Shown here: one piece after another, positions 57,776 to 64,000 of the stretch
Layout: every line of letters begins with the position of its first letter
How positions within the stretch are numbered: the first letter of the stretch is position 1
Source of the DNA: Lysobacter antibioticus
Lineage (GTDB): Bacteria; Pseudomonadota; Gammaproteobacteria; Xanthomonadales; Xanthomonadaceae
Direction of reading: 5' to 3'
Assembly: GCF_001442535.1 (NCBI RefSeq)
Contig: NZ_CP013141.1
Span: 939,907 to 1,003,906 of the forward strand
DNA: 64,000 bases
The notes under the pieces: generated by a model
Databases searched by the model: none
Told to the model about the DNA's origin: nothing
What the model saw: the letters and a program-made list of their open reading frames with translations, nothing else
Position numbers and translations under genes: made by a program

Positions 57776-58936
57776 CTACCGCTCCGGCCAATACCACGCC
57801 GGCGCATCCAACATGCCCTGCCCCACCACACCGGTCTGGCTGAACTGCTTTTCCAACTGGATGGTGTTGCAAGCCGGCTCGGCCTCCAGGGCCGCGATCA
57901 GACGCGAGGCGTGCGACACCACCCAGACCTGGGTGCGGGTGGCGGCGCGCGCGATCAAGCGCGCCAAGGCCGGCAACAGGTCCGGATGCAGGCTGGTCTC
58001 GGGTTCGTTGAGCACCATCAACGGCGGTGGCCGCGGCGTGTGCAAGGCGGCGATCCACAGCAGATAACGCAAGGTGCCGTCGGACAATTCCGCCGCCGAC
58101 AAGGGCCGCAACAGACCGTGCTGGGAAAATTCCAACAGGAAACGCCCACCGTCGCCGACCACGCTCACGCGCGCGCCGGGGAACGCATCGGCCACCGCTT
58201 CGTTGAGCGCCTGCGGGTCGCCGATCTCACGAATGGTCTGCCAGGCCGCGGCCAAGTCGCGGCCGTCGTGGCTCAGCACCGGCGTGCGCGTGCCGAGCTG
58301 CGGCTGCCGCGCCGGCGCTTGCGCGTCGCTGCGGAAGTGATCGTAGAAACGCCAGCCGCGGATGGTCTCGCGCAGGCTCAGCACCTCGGGCGCGGTCTGC
58401 GGGTCGGCGATCTGGCCGAACAGACTCTCGAACGGACTCAGATGTTCGGCCGCCACCCGCCATCCACGGCCGTCGCGCACCCGCGCCATCGCCCCGCGCC
58501 GGTCGACCAGCACGCTGGCCGGGCGCAGAAACGGCCCACTCCAGATCACCTCGCGCTTGATCTCCGGGTCGTGGGCGAACAGGGAACGGCTCGGCACCGG
58601 CAGACCGAGGTCGATCGCATAACCGTACTCGTCGCCGGCGAAACCCAGCCGCAGCGACACCGGTTCGGTGCGCGCCACGCCCTGCACCGGCACCTCGCCG
58701 CGCTTCATCCGCGGCGAGATCGTTTCCGGGCCGGCCCACAGGGTCGAGCCGAGCCCGCCCTCGCGCGCCAGCGCCGGCACCACCCCGCCCTGGGCGGTTT
58801 CGGCCAGCAGGCGCAAGGCACGATAGAGATTCGACTTGCCGCTGCCGTTGGCGCCGGTGACCAGGTTCAAGCGGCCCATCGGCAGCGCGAGCTGGCGCAG
58901 GGACCGGTAATTGGCGACGGCCAGGGTGCTCAACAT
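57776..58936 (-). CDS. AAA family ATPase (SMC/RecF-type, AAA_21)
   Basis: A 386-residue ATPase. Walker A is GANGSGKSNLYR near residues 28-39 after NYRSLRQLALPMGRLNLVTG. Late motifs are AELSDGTLRYLLWIAALH (signature-like region) and LMVLNEPETSLHPDLLPALA (Walker B with the following D-loop region). The C-terminus reads TQVWVVSHASRLIAALEAE. The arrangement matches ABC/SMC-type single-chain ATPases used in DNA repair and in some anti-phage systems. No TOPRIM or nuclease gene lies beside it. It is monocistronic. Role unknown. Confidence 0.9.
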   Translation of the reverse strand: MLSTLAVANYRSLRQLALPMGRLNLVTGANGSGKSNLYRALRLLAETAQGGVVPALAREGGLGSTLWAGPETISPRMKRGEVPVQGVARTEPVSLRLGFAGDEYGYAIDLGLPVPSRSLFAHDPEIKREVIWSGPFLRPASVLVDRRGAMARVRDGRGWRVAAEHLSPFESLFGQIADPQTAPEVLSLRETIRGWRFYDHFRSDAQAPARQPQLGTRTPVLSHDGRDLAAAWQTIREIGDPQALNEAVADAFPGARVSVVGDGGRFLLEFSQHGLLRPLSAAELSDGTLRYLLWIAALHTPRPPPLMVLNEPETSLHPDLLPALARLIARAATRTQVWVVSHASRLIAALEAEPACNTIQLEKQFSQTGVVGQGMLDAPAWYWPER

Positions 58937-59236
58937 GGGCTGGGACTCGAGGGGAAAACGGTGCGACGCACGGGCCCGCTCTTGTAGGCCACGCCCGTCT
59001 CGCCGGCCGCGACCGCCTGTCAAAGTCGACGGGTGGGTGACCTGAAGCGAACGGCGATCACGTTATCATTGGCGGGCGAGTCTCCACTCGGGCGCGATCC
59101 GTCGCGGCCGACTTCGTCTGGGGCCCCGGCGACCTCCCGCTGCTCAGGCAGCGCAAGCCGGGTGACGAACGGACTCCGTCAGGCGCCGCGATCATCGTGT
59201 CGCGGCAAACAGGAAAGCAGTATTAAGGAAGAAACG
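58937..59236. other. Divergent intergenic interval
   Basis: This 300-bp interval separates the AAA ATPase gene from the CsgG-like gene. It contains the ribosome binding site aaggaag at 59225-59231. A possible -10-like ttatcatt lies near 59061-59069. No gene or repeat is apparent. Confidence 0.5.
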
Positions 59237-60202
59237 ATGAAGACGGCAAGCAGGGGAATTCAAGCGGTGGCGTGCGTGATCGGGCTGGGTATGGCGCTGA
59301 GCGCCGCACCGGGCTGGGCGCAGAGAAAGAGCGCGCAGGATCTGCGTGCGGAAAAAATGAACCAGATTCCGACCTGCTCGAAGAACCTGGGCGCGATCTC
59401 GGTGATCGAGCCGGAAGACACGGTCAACTGGTGGAGCGGCCAACAGCTGCCGGCTCCGAGCAAGCTGATCAAGGTGTTCGTGCAGAAGTCGCGTTGCTTC
59501 ACCCTGGTCGACCGCGGCGCCGGCATGGACATGGCCATGCGCGAACGCGAACTCGCCTCCAGCGGCCAGCTGCGCAACAAGTCCAACATCGGCAAGGGCC
59601 AGGTCCGCGCCGCCGACTACGTGCTGGTGCCCGACCTGATCTCCAAGAACAGCAACGCCGGCGGCAACGCGATCGGCGGCCTGCTCGGCGGCTTGATCGG
59701 CGGCAAGGCCGGCGCGGTGGCCAGCAACCTCAACTTCAGCAAGAAGACCGCCGACGTGGTCCTGACCGTCACCGACGTGCGTTCGTCCGAGCAGGTCGCG
59801 ATGGCCGAAGGCAGCGCCAAGAAGACCGATATCGGCTTCGGCGCCAGCGGCGCGCTGTTCGGCAGCAGCGGTCTCGGCGGCGCCGGCGTGTCCGGGTATG
59901 CCAACACCGAAGTCGGCCAGGTCATCACCATGGCCTACCTGCAGGCCTACACCAACCTGGTGACCGAACTCGGCGGCCTGTCGGGCAACCCGTCGGCATC
60001 GAACGCGCAGCAGGCCGTCACCGTGGTCAAGGCCGCGCGCCTGTTCGCCAACGCTTCCGGCAGCGGCAAGGTCGTGCGTCCGCTCGACCCGGGCATGATG
60101 CTCTACCCCACCGGCACCAAGCAGGGTGCGATGTGGGAAGTCGAAGACGAACTCGGCAACAAGGGCTGGGTGTCCTCGCTGGCGCTGGAACTGTCGAAGT
60201 AA
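59237..60202 (+). CDS. CsgG/HfaB-like secreted protein with C-terminal SH3-like segment
   Basis: A 321-residue exported protein. AAGGAAG is 6 bp from the ATG. A Sec signal peptide ends near residue 28 (PGWAQ); no lipobox cysteine is seen, unlike CsgG itself. The middle resembles the CsgG domain (IKVFVQKSRCFTLVDRGAGM, MRERELASSGQLRNKSNIGK, AADYVLVPDLISKN, GGLLGGLIGGKAGAVASNLN). Residues 275-318 (VVRPLDPGMMLYPTGTKQGA, then MWEVEDELGNKGWVSSLALE) look like a bacterial SH3 domain. It is probably periplasmic or outer-membrane associated. A strong terminator follows. Confidence 0.87.
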   Translation: MKTASRGIQAVACVIGLGMALSAAPGWAQRKSAQDLRAEKMNQIPTCSKNLGAISVIEPEDTVNWWSGQQLPAPSKLIKVFVQKSRCFTLVDRGAGMDMAMRERELASSGQLRNKSNIGKGQVRAADYVLVPDLISKNSNAGGNAIGGLLGGLIGGKAGAVASNLNFSKKTADVVLTVTDVRSSEQVAMAEGSAKKTDIGFGASGALFGSSGLGGAGVSGYANTEVGQVITMAYLQAYTNLVTELGGLSGNPSASNAQQAVTVVKAARLFANASGSGKVVRPLDPGMMLYPTGTKQGAMWEVEDELGNKGWVSSLALELSK

Positions 60203-60225
60203 GCCGCGACCCGTTCGCGCACGCG

Positions 60226-60255
60226 AAGGCCGCCGGGAAACCGGCGGCCTTTTTC
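60226..60255 (+). terminator. Rho-independent terminator of the CsgG-like gene
   Basis: The stem AAGGCCGCCGG / CCGGCGGCCTT (60226-60236 and 60241-60251) has a GAAA loop and is followed by a T-run. It starts 24 bp after the stop codon. Confidence 0.93.
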
Positions 60256-60403
60256 GTTAGCGCGGTTCGCTGCCGCACCGCCCCGCCGGATCGGCCCGCT
60301 TTCTTTCGGCCGGGCAATCGGCGATACATGCGAGCCGGTGCACAGCGGCATCGTCCGCCGCGGGCCGGCCAGGCAACGCACCGTCATTCTCAGGGAGGAA
60401 CCC

Positions 60404-61282
60404 ATGCAGCTCGTCCGCCGTCTGTGTTCGTTGTGGCTCGTCGTCAGCCTGTCCGCCTGCACCTGGCACGTGCGCGAGGACAACATCGTGATCCCGCGCG
60501 CGGCGCCCTCGGCCGACCTGGCCGCGTTGCGCACCCGGCTTCCGGCTTACCGCATCGAAGAAACCCGCATCGCCGCCGCCGACGGCGCGCAGCTGTATTC
60601 GCTGCGTTTCCTGCGCAGCGACGCGGTCGCCACGGTGCTGTATTTCGGCGGCAACGGCTACACCGTGGCCAAGCATGCCGCGACCAGCGCCAAGGCCTAT
60701 GCCGAGGCGCCGGTCAACTTCGTCCTGGTCGATCACCGCGGCTATGGCGCCAGCACCGGCACCGCCTCGCTGGAGGCCTTGCTGGCCGACGCGACCACCG
60801 TCTACGACAGCCTGCGTAAAGATCACGAACTGGGCGCGATGCCGCTGATCGTGCACGGCCATTCGCTGGGCAGCTTCATGGCCGGCCAGGTCGCCGCGGC
60901 GCGCCAGCTGGACGGATTGATCCTGGAAAGCTCGGTGACCAGCTTCGACGATTGGGGCGCGTACATGCGCTCCCGGCAGAAGCTGTGGGCGCGAATGCTG
61001 GTGCGGCGTGTCGCCCCGGCGGGCGCGTTGGCCGGCCAGGGCAACCAACAGGTCGTCGCCACCCTGGACGAGCCGGTGCTGTTCGTCGCGGGCGAGAACG
61101 ACACCGCCACGCCGCCGCGCTTCGCCGAGGCTCTGTACCAGGCGACGCCCCAGCCCGCAGAGCGCAAGCGGCTGCTGATCGTGCCCGCGCGCGATCATAC
61201 GAACGCCGCCGACTCGCCGGAGTTCCGTCGCGCGCTGGCCGGATTCCTGGCCGAGCAAGTCCGTCCGCGCCCGGCGGGCTGA
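60404..61282 (+). CDS. Alpha/beta hydrolase lipoprotein
   Basis: A 292-residue predicted lipoprotein: the ribosome binding site CAGGGAGGAACCC precedes ATG 60404, and a signal peptide ends in lipobox LSAC (Cys19). The alpha/beta-hydrolase core has FGGNGYTVAKHAAT, the VDHRGYGASTG oxyanion region, the nucleophile elbow GHSLGS (Ser in VHGHSLGSFMAG), acid Asp near LFVAGENDTATPP and His in ARDHTNAA. It is a serine hydrolase of the BAAT/YfhR type, with unknown substrate, acting outside the cytoplasm. The VOC gene follows after 31 bp. Confidence 0.9.
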   Translation: MQLVRRLCSLWLVVSLSACTWHVREDNIVIPRAAPSADLAALRTRLPAYRIEETRIAAADGAQLYSLRFLRSDAVATVLYFGGNGYTVAKHAATSAKAYAEAPVNFVLVDHRGYGASTGTASLEALLADATTVYDSLRKDHELGAMPLIVHGHSLGSFMAGQVAAARQLDGLILESSVTSFDDWGAYMRSRQKLWARMLVRRVAPAGALAGQGNQQVVATLDEPVLFVAGENDTATPPRFAEALYQATPQPAERKRLLIVPARDHTNAADSPEFRRALAGFLAEQVRPRPAG

Positions 61283-61313
61283 CTTCGTCTCTTACCTCCT
61301 TGAAGGAACCCTC

Positions 61314-61664
61314 ATGACCGCTTCCGACCGCAACCTGCGCCTGGACTATCTGGAATTCACCGTCGCCGACATCGCCGCCTCCAAGGCCTTCTACGGCGCG
61401 GCCTTCGACTGGACCTTCACCGACTACGGCCCGGACTACTGCGAGTTCGACGACGGCCGCATGAAGGGCGGCTTCAGCACCCACGGCACGCCTCGCCCGG
61501 GCGGCGCCTTGATCGTGCTGTACGCCGACGACCTCGCGCAGGCACAAGGCCGCGTCGAAGCCGCGGGCGCGAAGATCGTCGCCAGCCACGAATTCCCCGG
61601 CGGCCGCCGCTTCCATTTCATCGACCCGGACGGCTACGAGCTGGCGGTGTGGACGGACCGCTAA
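61314..61664 (+). CDS. VOC/glyoxalase-like family protein
   Basis: A 116-residue protein of the VOC superfamily. LDYLEFTVADIAASKAFYGA is the opening beta-alpha unit, then CEFDDGRMKGGFSTHGTPRP and ALIVLYADDLAQAQGRVEAA for the second module, ending RRFHFIDPDGYELAVWTDR. It is short, like many glyoxalase/bleomycin-resistance-type members. The ATG at 61314 follows AAGGAACCCTC. It lies 31 bp downstream of the hydrolase gene on the same strand. Confidence 0.9.
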   Translation: MTASDRNLRLDYLEFTVADIAASKAFYGAAFDWTFTDYGPDYCEFDDGRMKGGFSTHGTPRPGGALIVLYADDLAQAQGRVEAAGAKIVASHEFPGGRRFHFIDPDGYELAVWTDR

Positions 61665-61739
61665 GCCCTGGCCGGCCTATCGCTGTCGACAAACCATGGC
61701 CCCTAGCGGCGGGCGCTCCAATTTCGGTCGAGGCCGAGC

Positions 61740-62195
61740 ATGAATCACGAGCTTGAGCGAGATTTTACAAAGCGGGAGCCGCATTGCCTGTTCGTGCGAT
61801 GTTTATACGCTGTGCCGCTGCTGCTGAGCACCTCCTGTACCGAACCGCTGAGCTGTCAGAGTGAGCCGGTCGGATATCCGCAGGCCCCTTGCCGTGCGTA
61901 CTACTACCAAGCCGATTATGGCGACGGGGCCGTCACCCAGGCGTTAGCCGACTGCTATCTGGACCAATCCCGAGGCGGAGGCAATATCGTTGCGTTCCAT
62001 TCCTTACGCTCGGGGATTGGATTGCGCTGGCTGGACGCCCATACGCTGGAGGTCGCTGTTCCGCCCGGCACGCAGCTTAAGGAAAAGCGCACTCAAGACC
62101 GCTATTCGGGGTATGCATTGCGCTACGTCTATCGCAAGCTCAAACGTAACGAGCCGGCCTGGGCGGGCTGCGGGATTCCCAAACGCGCCTATTGA
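61740..62195 (+). CDS. Hypothetical protein, lower-GC orphan
   Basis: A 151-residue protein with base composition visibly lower in GC than its neighbours (many A/T-ending codons). It has a hydrophobic stretch LYAVPLLLSTSCTEPLSCQS near residues 22-41 that may be a signal with a weak lipobox. Other cysteines are in CRAYYYQAD, DCYLDQS and AGCGIPKR. I do not recognise the sequence. The open frame is long enough to be real, and it is followed by the MATE gene on the opposite strand. It may be a recent arrival. Confidence 0.55.
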   Translation: MNHELERDFTKREPHCLFVRCLYAVPLLLSTSCTEPLSCQSEPVGYPQAPCRAYYYQADYGDGAVTQALADCYLDQSRGGGNIVAFHSLRSGIGLRWLDAHTLEVAVPPGTQLKEKRTQDRYSGYALRYVYRKLKRNEPAWAGCGIPKRAY

Positions 62196-62295
62196 CCCCG
62201 CTATGCCGAATGGGCACCGCAGCTGCCCAGCAACACGATAAACGTCGCCGCGAGCCAGCCTAGCGGCATCGCGGCGACACCTCGTCCTCGCCCCG

Positions 62296-63720
62296 CTACA
62301 CCTGCGCCGATTTCCATCGCCCGCGGGTGAACAGCCAGAGCGTGAACACGCCGACCGAGGTCTCCGAGACGAACACGCCCCAGAACACGCCCGAGTGCTG
62401 CCAATCCAGAGTGATCGCCAGCACGTACGACAGCGGGATCTGGATCAGCCAGAAAAACACGACGTTGATCTTGGTGGGCGTCATCGTGTCGCCGGCGCCG
62501 TTGAAGGCCTGCACCGTCACCATCCACCAGCCGTAGATGAAGAACGAGTAGGACAGGATGCGCAGCCATTCGGCGCCGATCAAAACCACTTGCGGATCGT
62601 CGGTGAAGAACGCGACCAGTTGGGTCGGGAACAGGAAGAACAGCACCGACACCACGACCAGATAGGCCATGTTGTACCAGCCGATATGCCACACCGAGGC
62701 CTCGGCGCGCTCCGGCTGGCCGGCGCCGAGGTTCTGTCCGACCAGGGTCGCGGCGGCATTGGACATGCCCCAGGCCGGCATCATCGTGAACATCATGATG
62801 CGGATGGCGATGGTCGCTCCGGCGACGGCCTCGCTGCCGATGCTGGCCAGGATGCGCATCAGGAAGATCCACGAGGTCATCGCCACGATCATCTGGCCGA
62901 CGCCGCCGAGCGAGGTGCGCACGATGTTCCACAGCATCGCGCCGCGCCAGACGAACTGCGCCATCGTCACCCGGATGTGCTTGCCGCCGCGGAACAGCAC
63001 CCACAACTGGAACAGCACGCCGATGCCGCGGCCGATGTTGGTGGCGATGGCCGCGCCCTCGATGCCGAGCGCCGGCACCGGCCCGAGGCCGAAGATCAGC
63101 AGTGGGCACAGCAGGATGTTGAGGCCGTTCGACAACCACAGCACGCGCATCGCGATGGCCGCGTCGCCGGCGCCGCGGAAGATCGCGTTGATCACGAACA
63201 ACAGCATGATCACCGCGTTGCCGCCGAGCATCCACTGGGTATAGCGATAGCCGTGCTCGATGCTCCAGGCGTCCGCGCCCATCAGCCGCAACAGGTCCTG
63301 GGCGTAGAAGATGCCGGCCAGCGCAGGCAGCAACGACACCAGCACGGCGATGAAGATCGCCTGCACCGCGGTGATCGCCGCGTCCTCGCGTTTGCCCTCG
63401 CCGATGCGCCGCGCCACCACCGCGGTCACCGCCATCGCCAGGCCCATGGCCAGCGCATACAGCAGGAACAGATAACTCTCGGTCAGGCCCACCGTCGCCA
63501 CCGCCGACGGCCCCAGCTTGGCGACGAAGAAGATGTCGACCACGGCGAAGGTCGATTCCAACACCAGTTCCAGCACCATCGGCACCGCGAGCAGGAACAC
63601 CGCGCGCCGCAAGGGGATCTTGGTGTAGTCCGCATCGGTGCCGCGGATGGCGTCGCGCAGATCGCTCCAAAGCGTATGCGGCGCCGGCTCGGCCAGGGCG
63701 GCTGTGGGTTCTTGACTCAT
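62296..63720 (-). CDS. MATE family efflux transporter
   Basis: A 474-residue inner-membrane exporter with 12 TM helices in two repeats. The first half carries PLRRAVFLLAVPMVLELVLE and TVGLTESYLFLLYALAMGLA. The second half contains TIAIRIMMFTMMPAWGMSNA, LVGQNLGAGQPERAEASVWH and LRILSYSFFIYGWWMVTVQA, which are typical of MatE domains. Na+ or H+-coupled export of cationic drugs or metabolites is likely. The first ATG at 63720 is suitable. A long hydrophilic N-terminus of about 35 residues precedes TM1. Confidence 0.93.
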   Translation of the reverse strand: MSQEPTAALAEPAPHTLWSDLRDAIRGTDADYTKIPLRRAVFLLAVPMVLELVLESTFAVVDIFFVAKLGPSAVATVGLTESYLFLLYALAMGLAMAVTAVVARRIGEGKREDAAITAVQAIFIAVLVSLLPALAGIFYAQDLLRLMGADAWSIEHGYRYTQWMLGGNAVIMLLFVINAIFRGAGDAAIAMRVLWLSNGLNILLCPLLIFGLGPVPALGIEGAAIATNIGRGIGVLFQLWVLFRGGKHIRVTMAQFVWRGAMLWNIVRTSLGGVGQMIVAMTSWIFLMRILASIGSEAVAGATIAIRIMMFTMMPAWGMSNAAATLVGQNLGAGQPERAEASVWHIGWYNMAYLVVVSVLFFLFPTQLVAFFTDDPQVVLIGAEWLRILSYSFFIYGWWMVTVQAFNGAGDTMTPTKINVVFFWLIQIPLSYVLAITLDWQHSGVFWGVFVSETSVGVFTLWLFTRGRWKSAQV

Positions 63721-63986
63721 CGCGTGCTCCTGTTGGGTCGCACCGACGGATGATAGGGCGACCTGCCCGATGCGCCAGTAACAACAGTACGACGAACCGC
63801 AGGACTACAGATCGACACAGCGCAGGCTTTCCTCTTCCCTGCGCTGTGCGCTACAACCTGAACCCGCGCAACGCCGCCTCGCGGCCATCGGCGAGGCGAG
63901 GCGAGGCGATCCGATGCGAATGTCGATTCAGGCCCCTCGCGTTCGTCGGAGACAGTGAGGGCTTCACCTCGTTACGGAGATTACCC

Positions 63987-64000
63987 ATGACCGGCACCGT
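63987..64000 (+). CDS. Possible start of a gene cut by the window end
   Basis: ATG 63987 with GGAG eight bases upstream (acGGAGattacccATG) opens a frame MTGTV that runs off the window. Only five codons are seen, so no product can be named. Confidence 0.35.

Noticed and set aside
1..64000. Prophage, insertion sequence, tRNA or rRNA genes
   Set aside because: None found: no integrase, transposase, structural phage gene or recognisable tRNA/rRNA sequence was seen on reading both strands.

Overview
This is a GC-rich chromosomal segment, and everything in it fits a Lysobacter-type member of the Xanthomonadaceae. The indicators are very high GC at third codon positions, two large TonB-dependent receptors, a Tat-exported GH64 beta-1,3-glucanase of the kind used by predatory or lytic Lysobacter, and many copies of a palindromic intergenic repeat (GTAGGAGCGgcgcaaGCCGCGACC and its complement). 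The species is inferred, not proven. I see no rRNA, tRNA, prophage, transposase or CRISPR array.

Layout. 1-9 kb: end of an SDR gene, an MFS transporter, a lipoprotein alkaline phosphatase, a HemJ-like membrane protein, a methyltransferase, an intracellular PHB depolymerase, a small Cys-rich secreted protein, and a PadR regulator with its sensor-domain membrane partner. 9-19 kb: cyclophilin, spermidine acetyltransferase SpeG, a DUF4349 lipoprotein, a TonB receptor and a DUF885 lipoprotein. 19-26 kb: fdhD and an FdhF/YdeP-type molybdoenzyme in a translationally coupled operon, then GFA, VOC, DUF72 and aldo-keto reductase genes. 26-32 kb: two LysR genes, each divergent from a small metabolic gene, with a cyclase and a DMT transporter between them. 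A dense array of palindromic repeats, including a 158-bp unit repeated in tandem three times, lies at 31.5-32.1 kb.

32-42 kb: TfoX-like protein with a lysine-rich tail, a second TonB receptor, an M1 aminopeptidase, the GH64 glucanase, DoxX, the RNA helicase DbpA and a Gre-like factor without the usual catalytic acidic motif. 42-46 kb: a lipid-desaturation locus of two different desaturases, a membrane/SRPBCC protein and an SdpR-like ArsR repressor. AT-rich dyads sharing a 10-bp core lie upstream of the first desaturase and upstream of arsR, which suggests a small autoregulated regulon. 46-49 kb: GIY-YIG, MAPEG, enoyl reductase and S4-domain genes.

49-54 kb holds the least ordinary part: NadM-Nudix and NadV, which make NAD from nicotinamide, followed by a radical SAM protein overlapping a protein that joins a DNA-methylase-like fold to a C-terminal nucleotidyltransferase-like domain. 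I cannot assign the last two to a known pathway, and they are my best candidate for an undescribed system. 54-64 kb: two overlapping GNAT genes, an alcohol dehydrogenase divergent from a LysR gene, a stand-alone AAA ATPase, a CsgG-like secreted protein, an alpha/beta hydrolase, a VOC protein, a lower-GC orphan and a MATE exporter. The last 14 bases may begin another gene.
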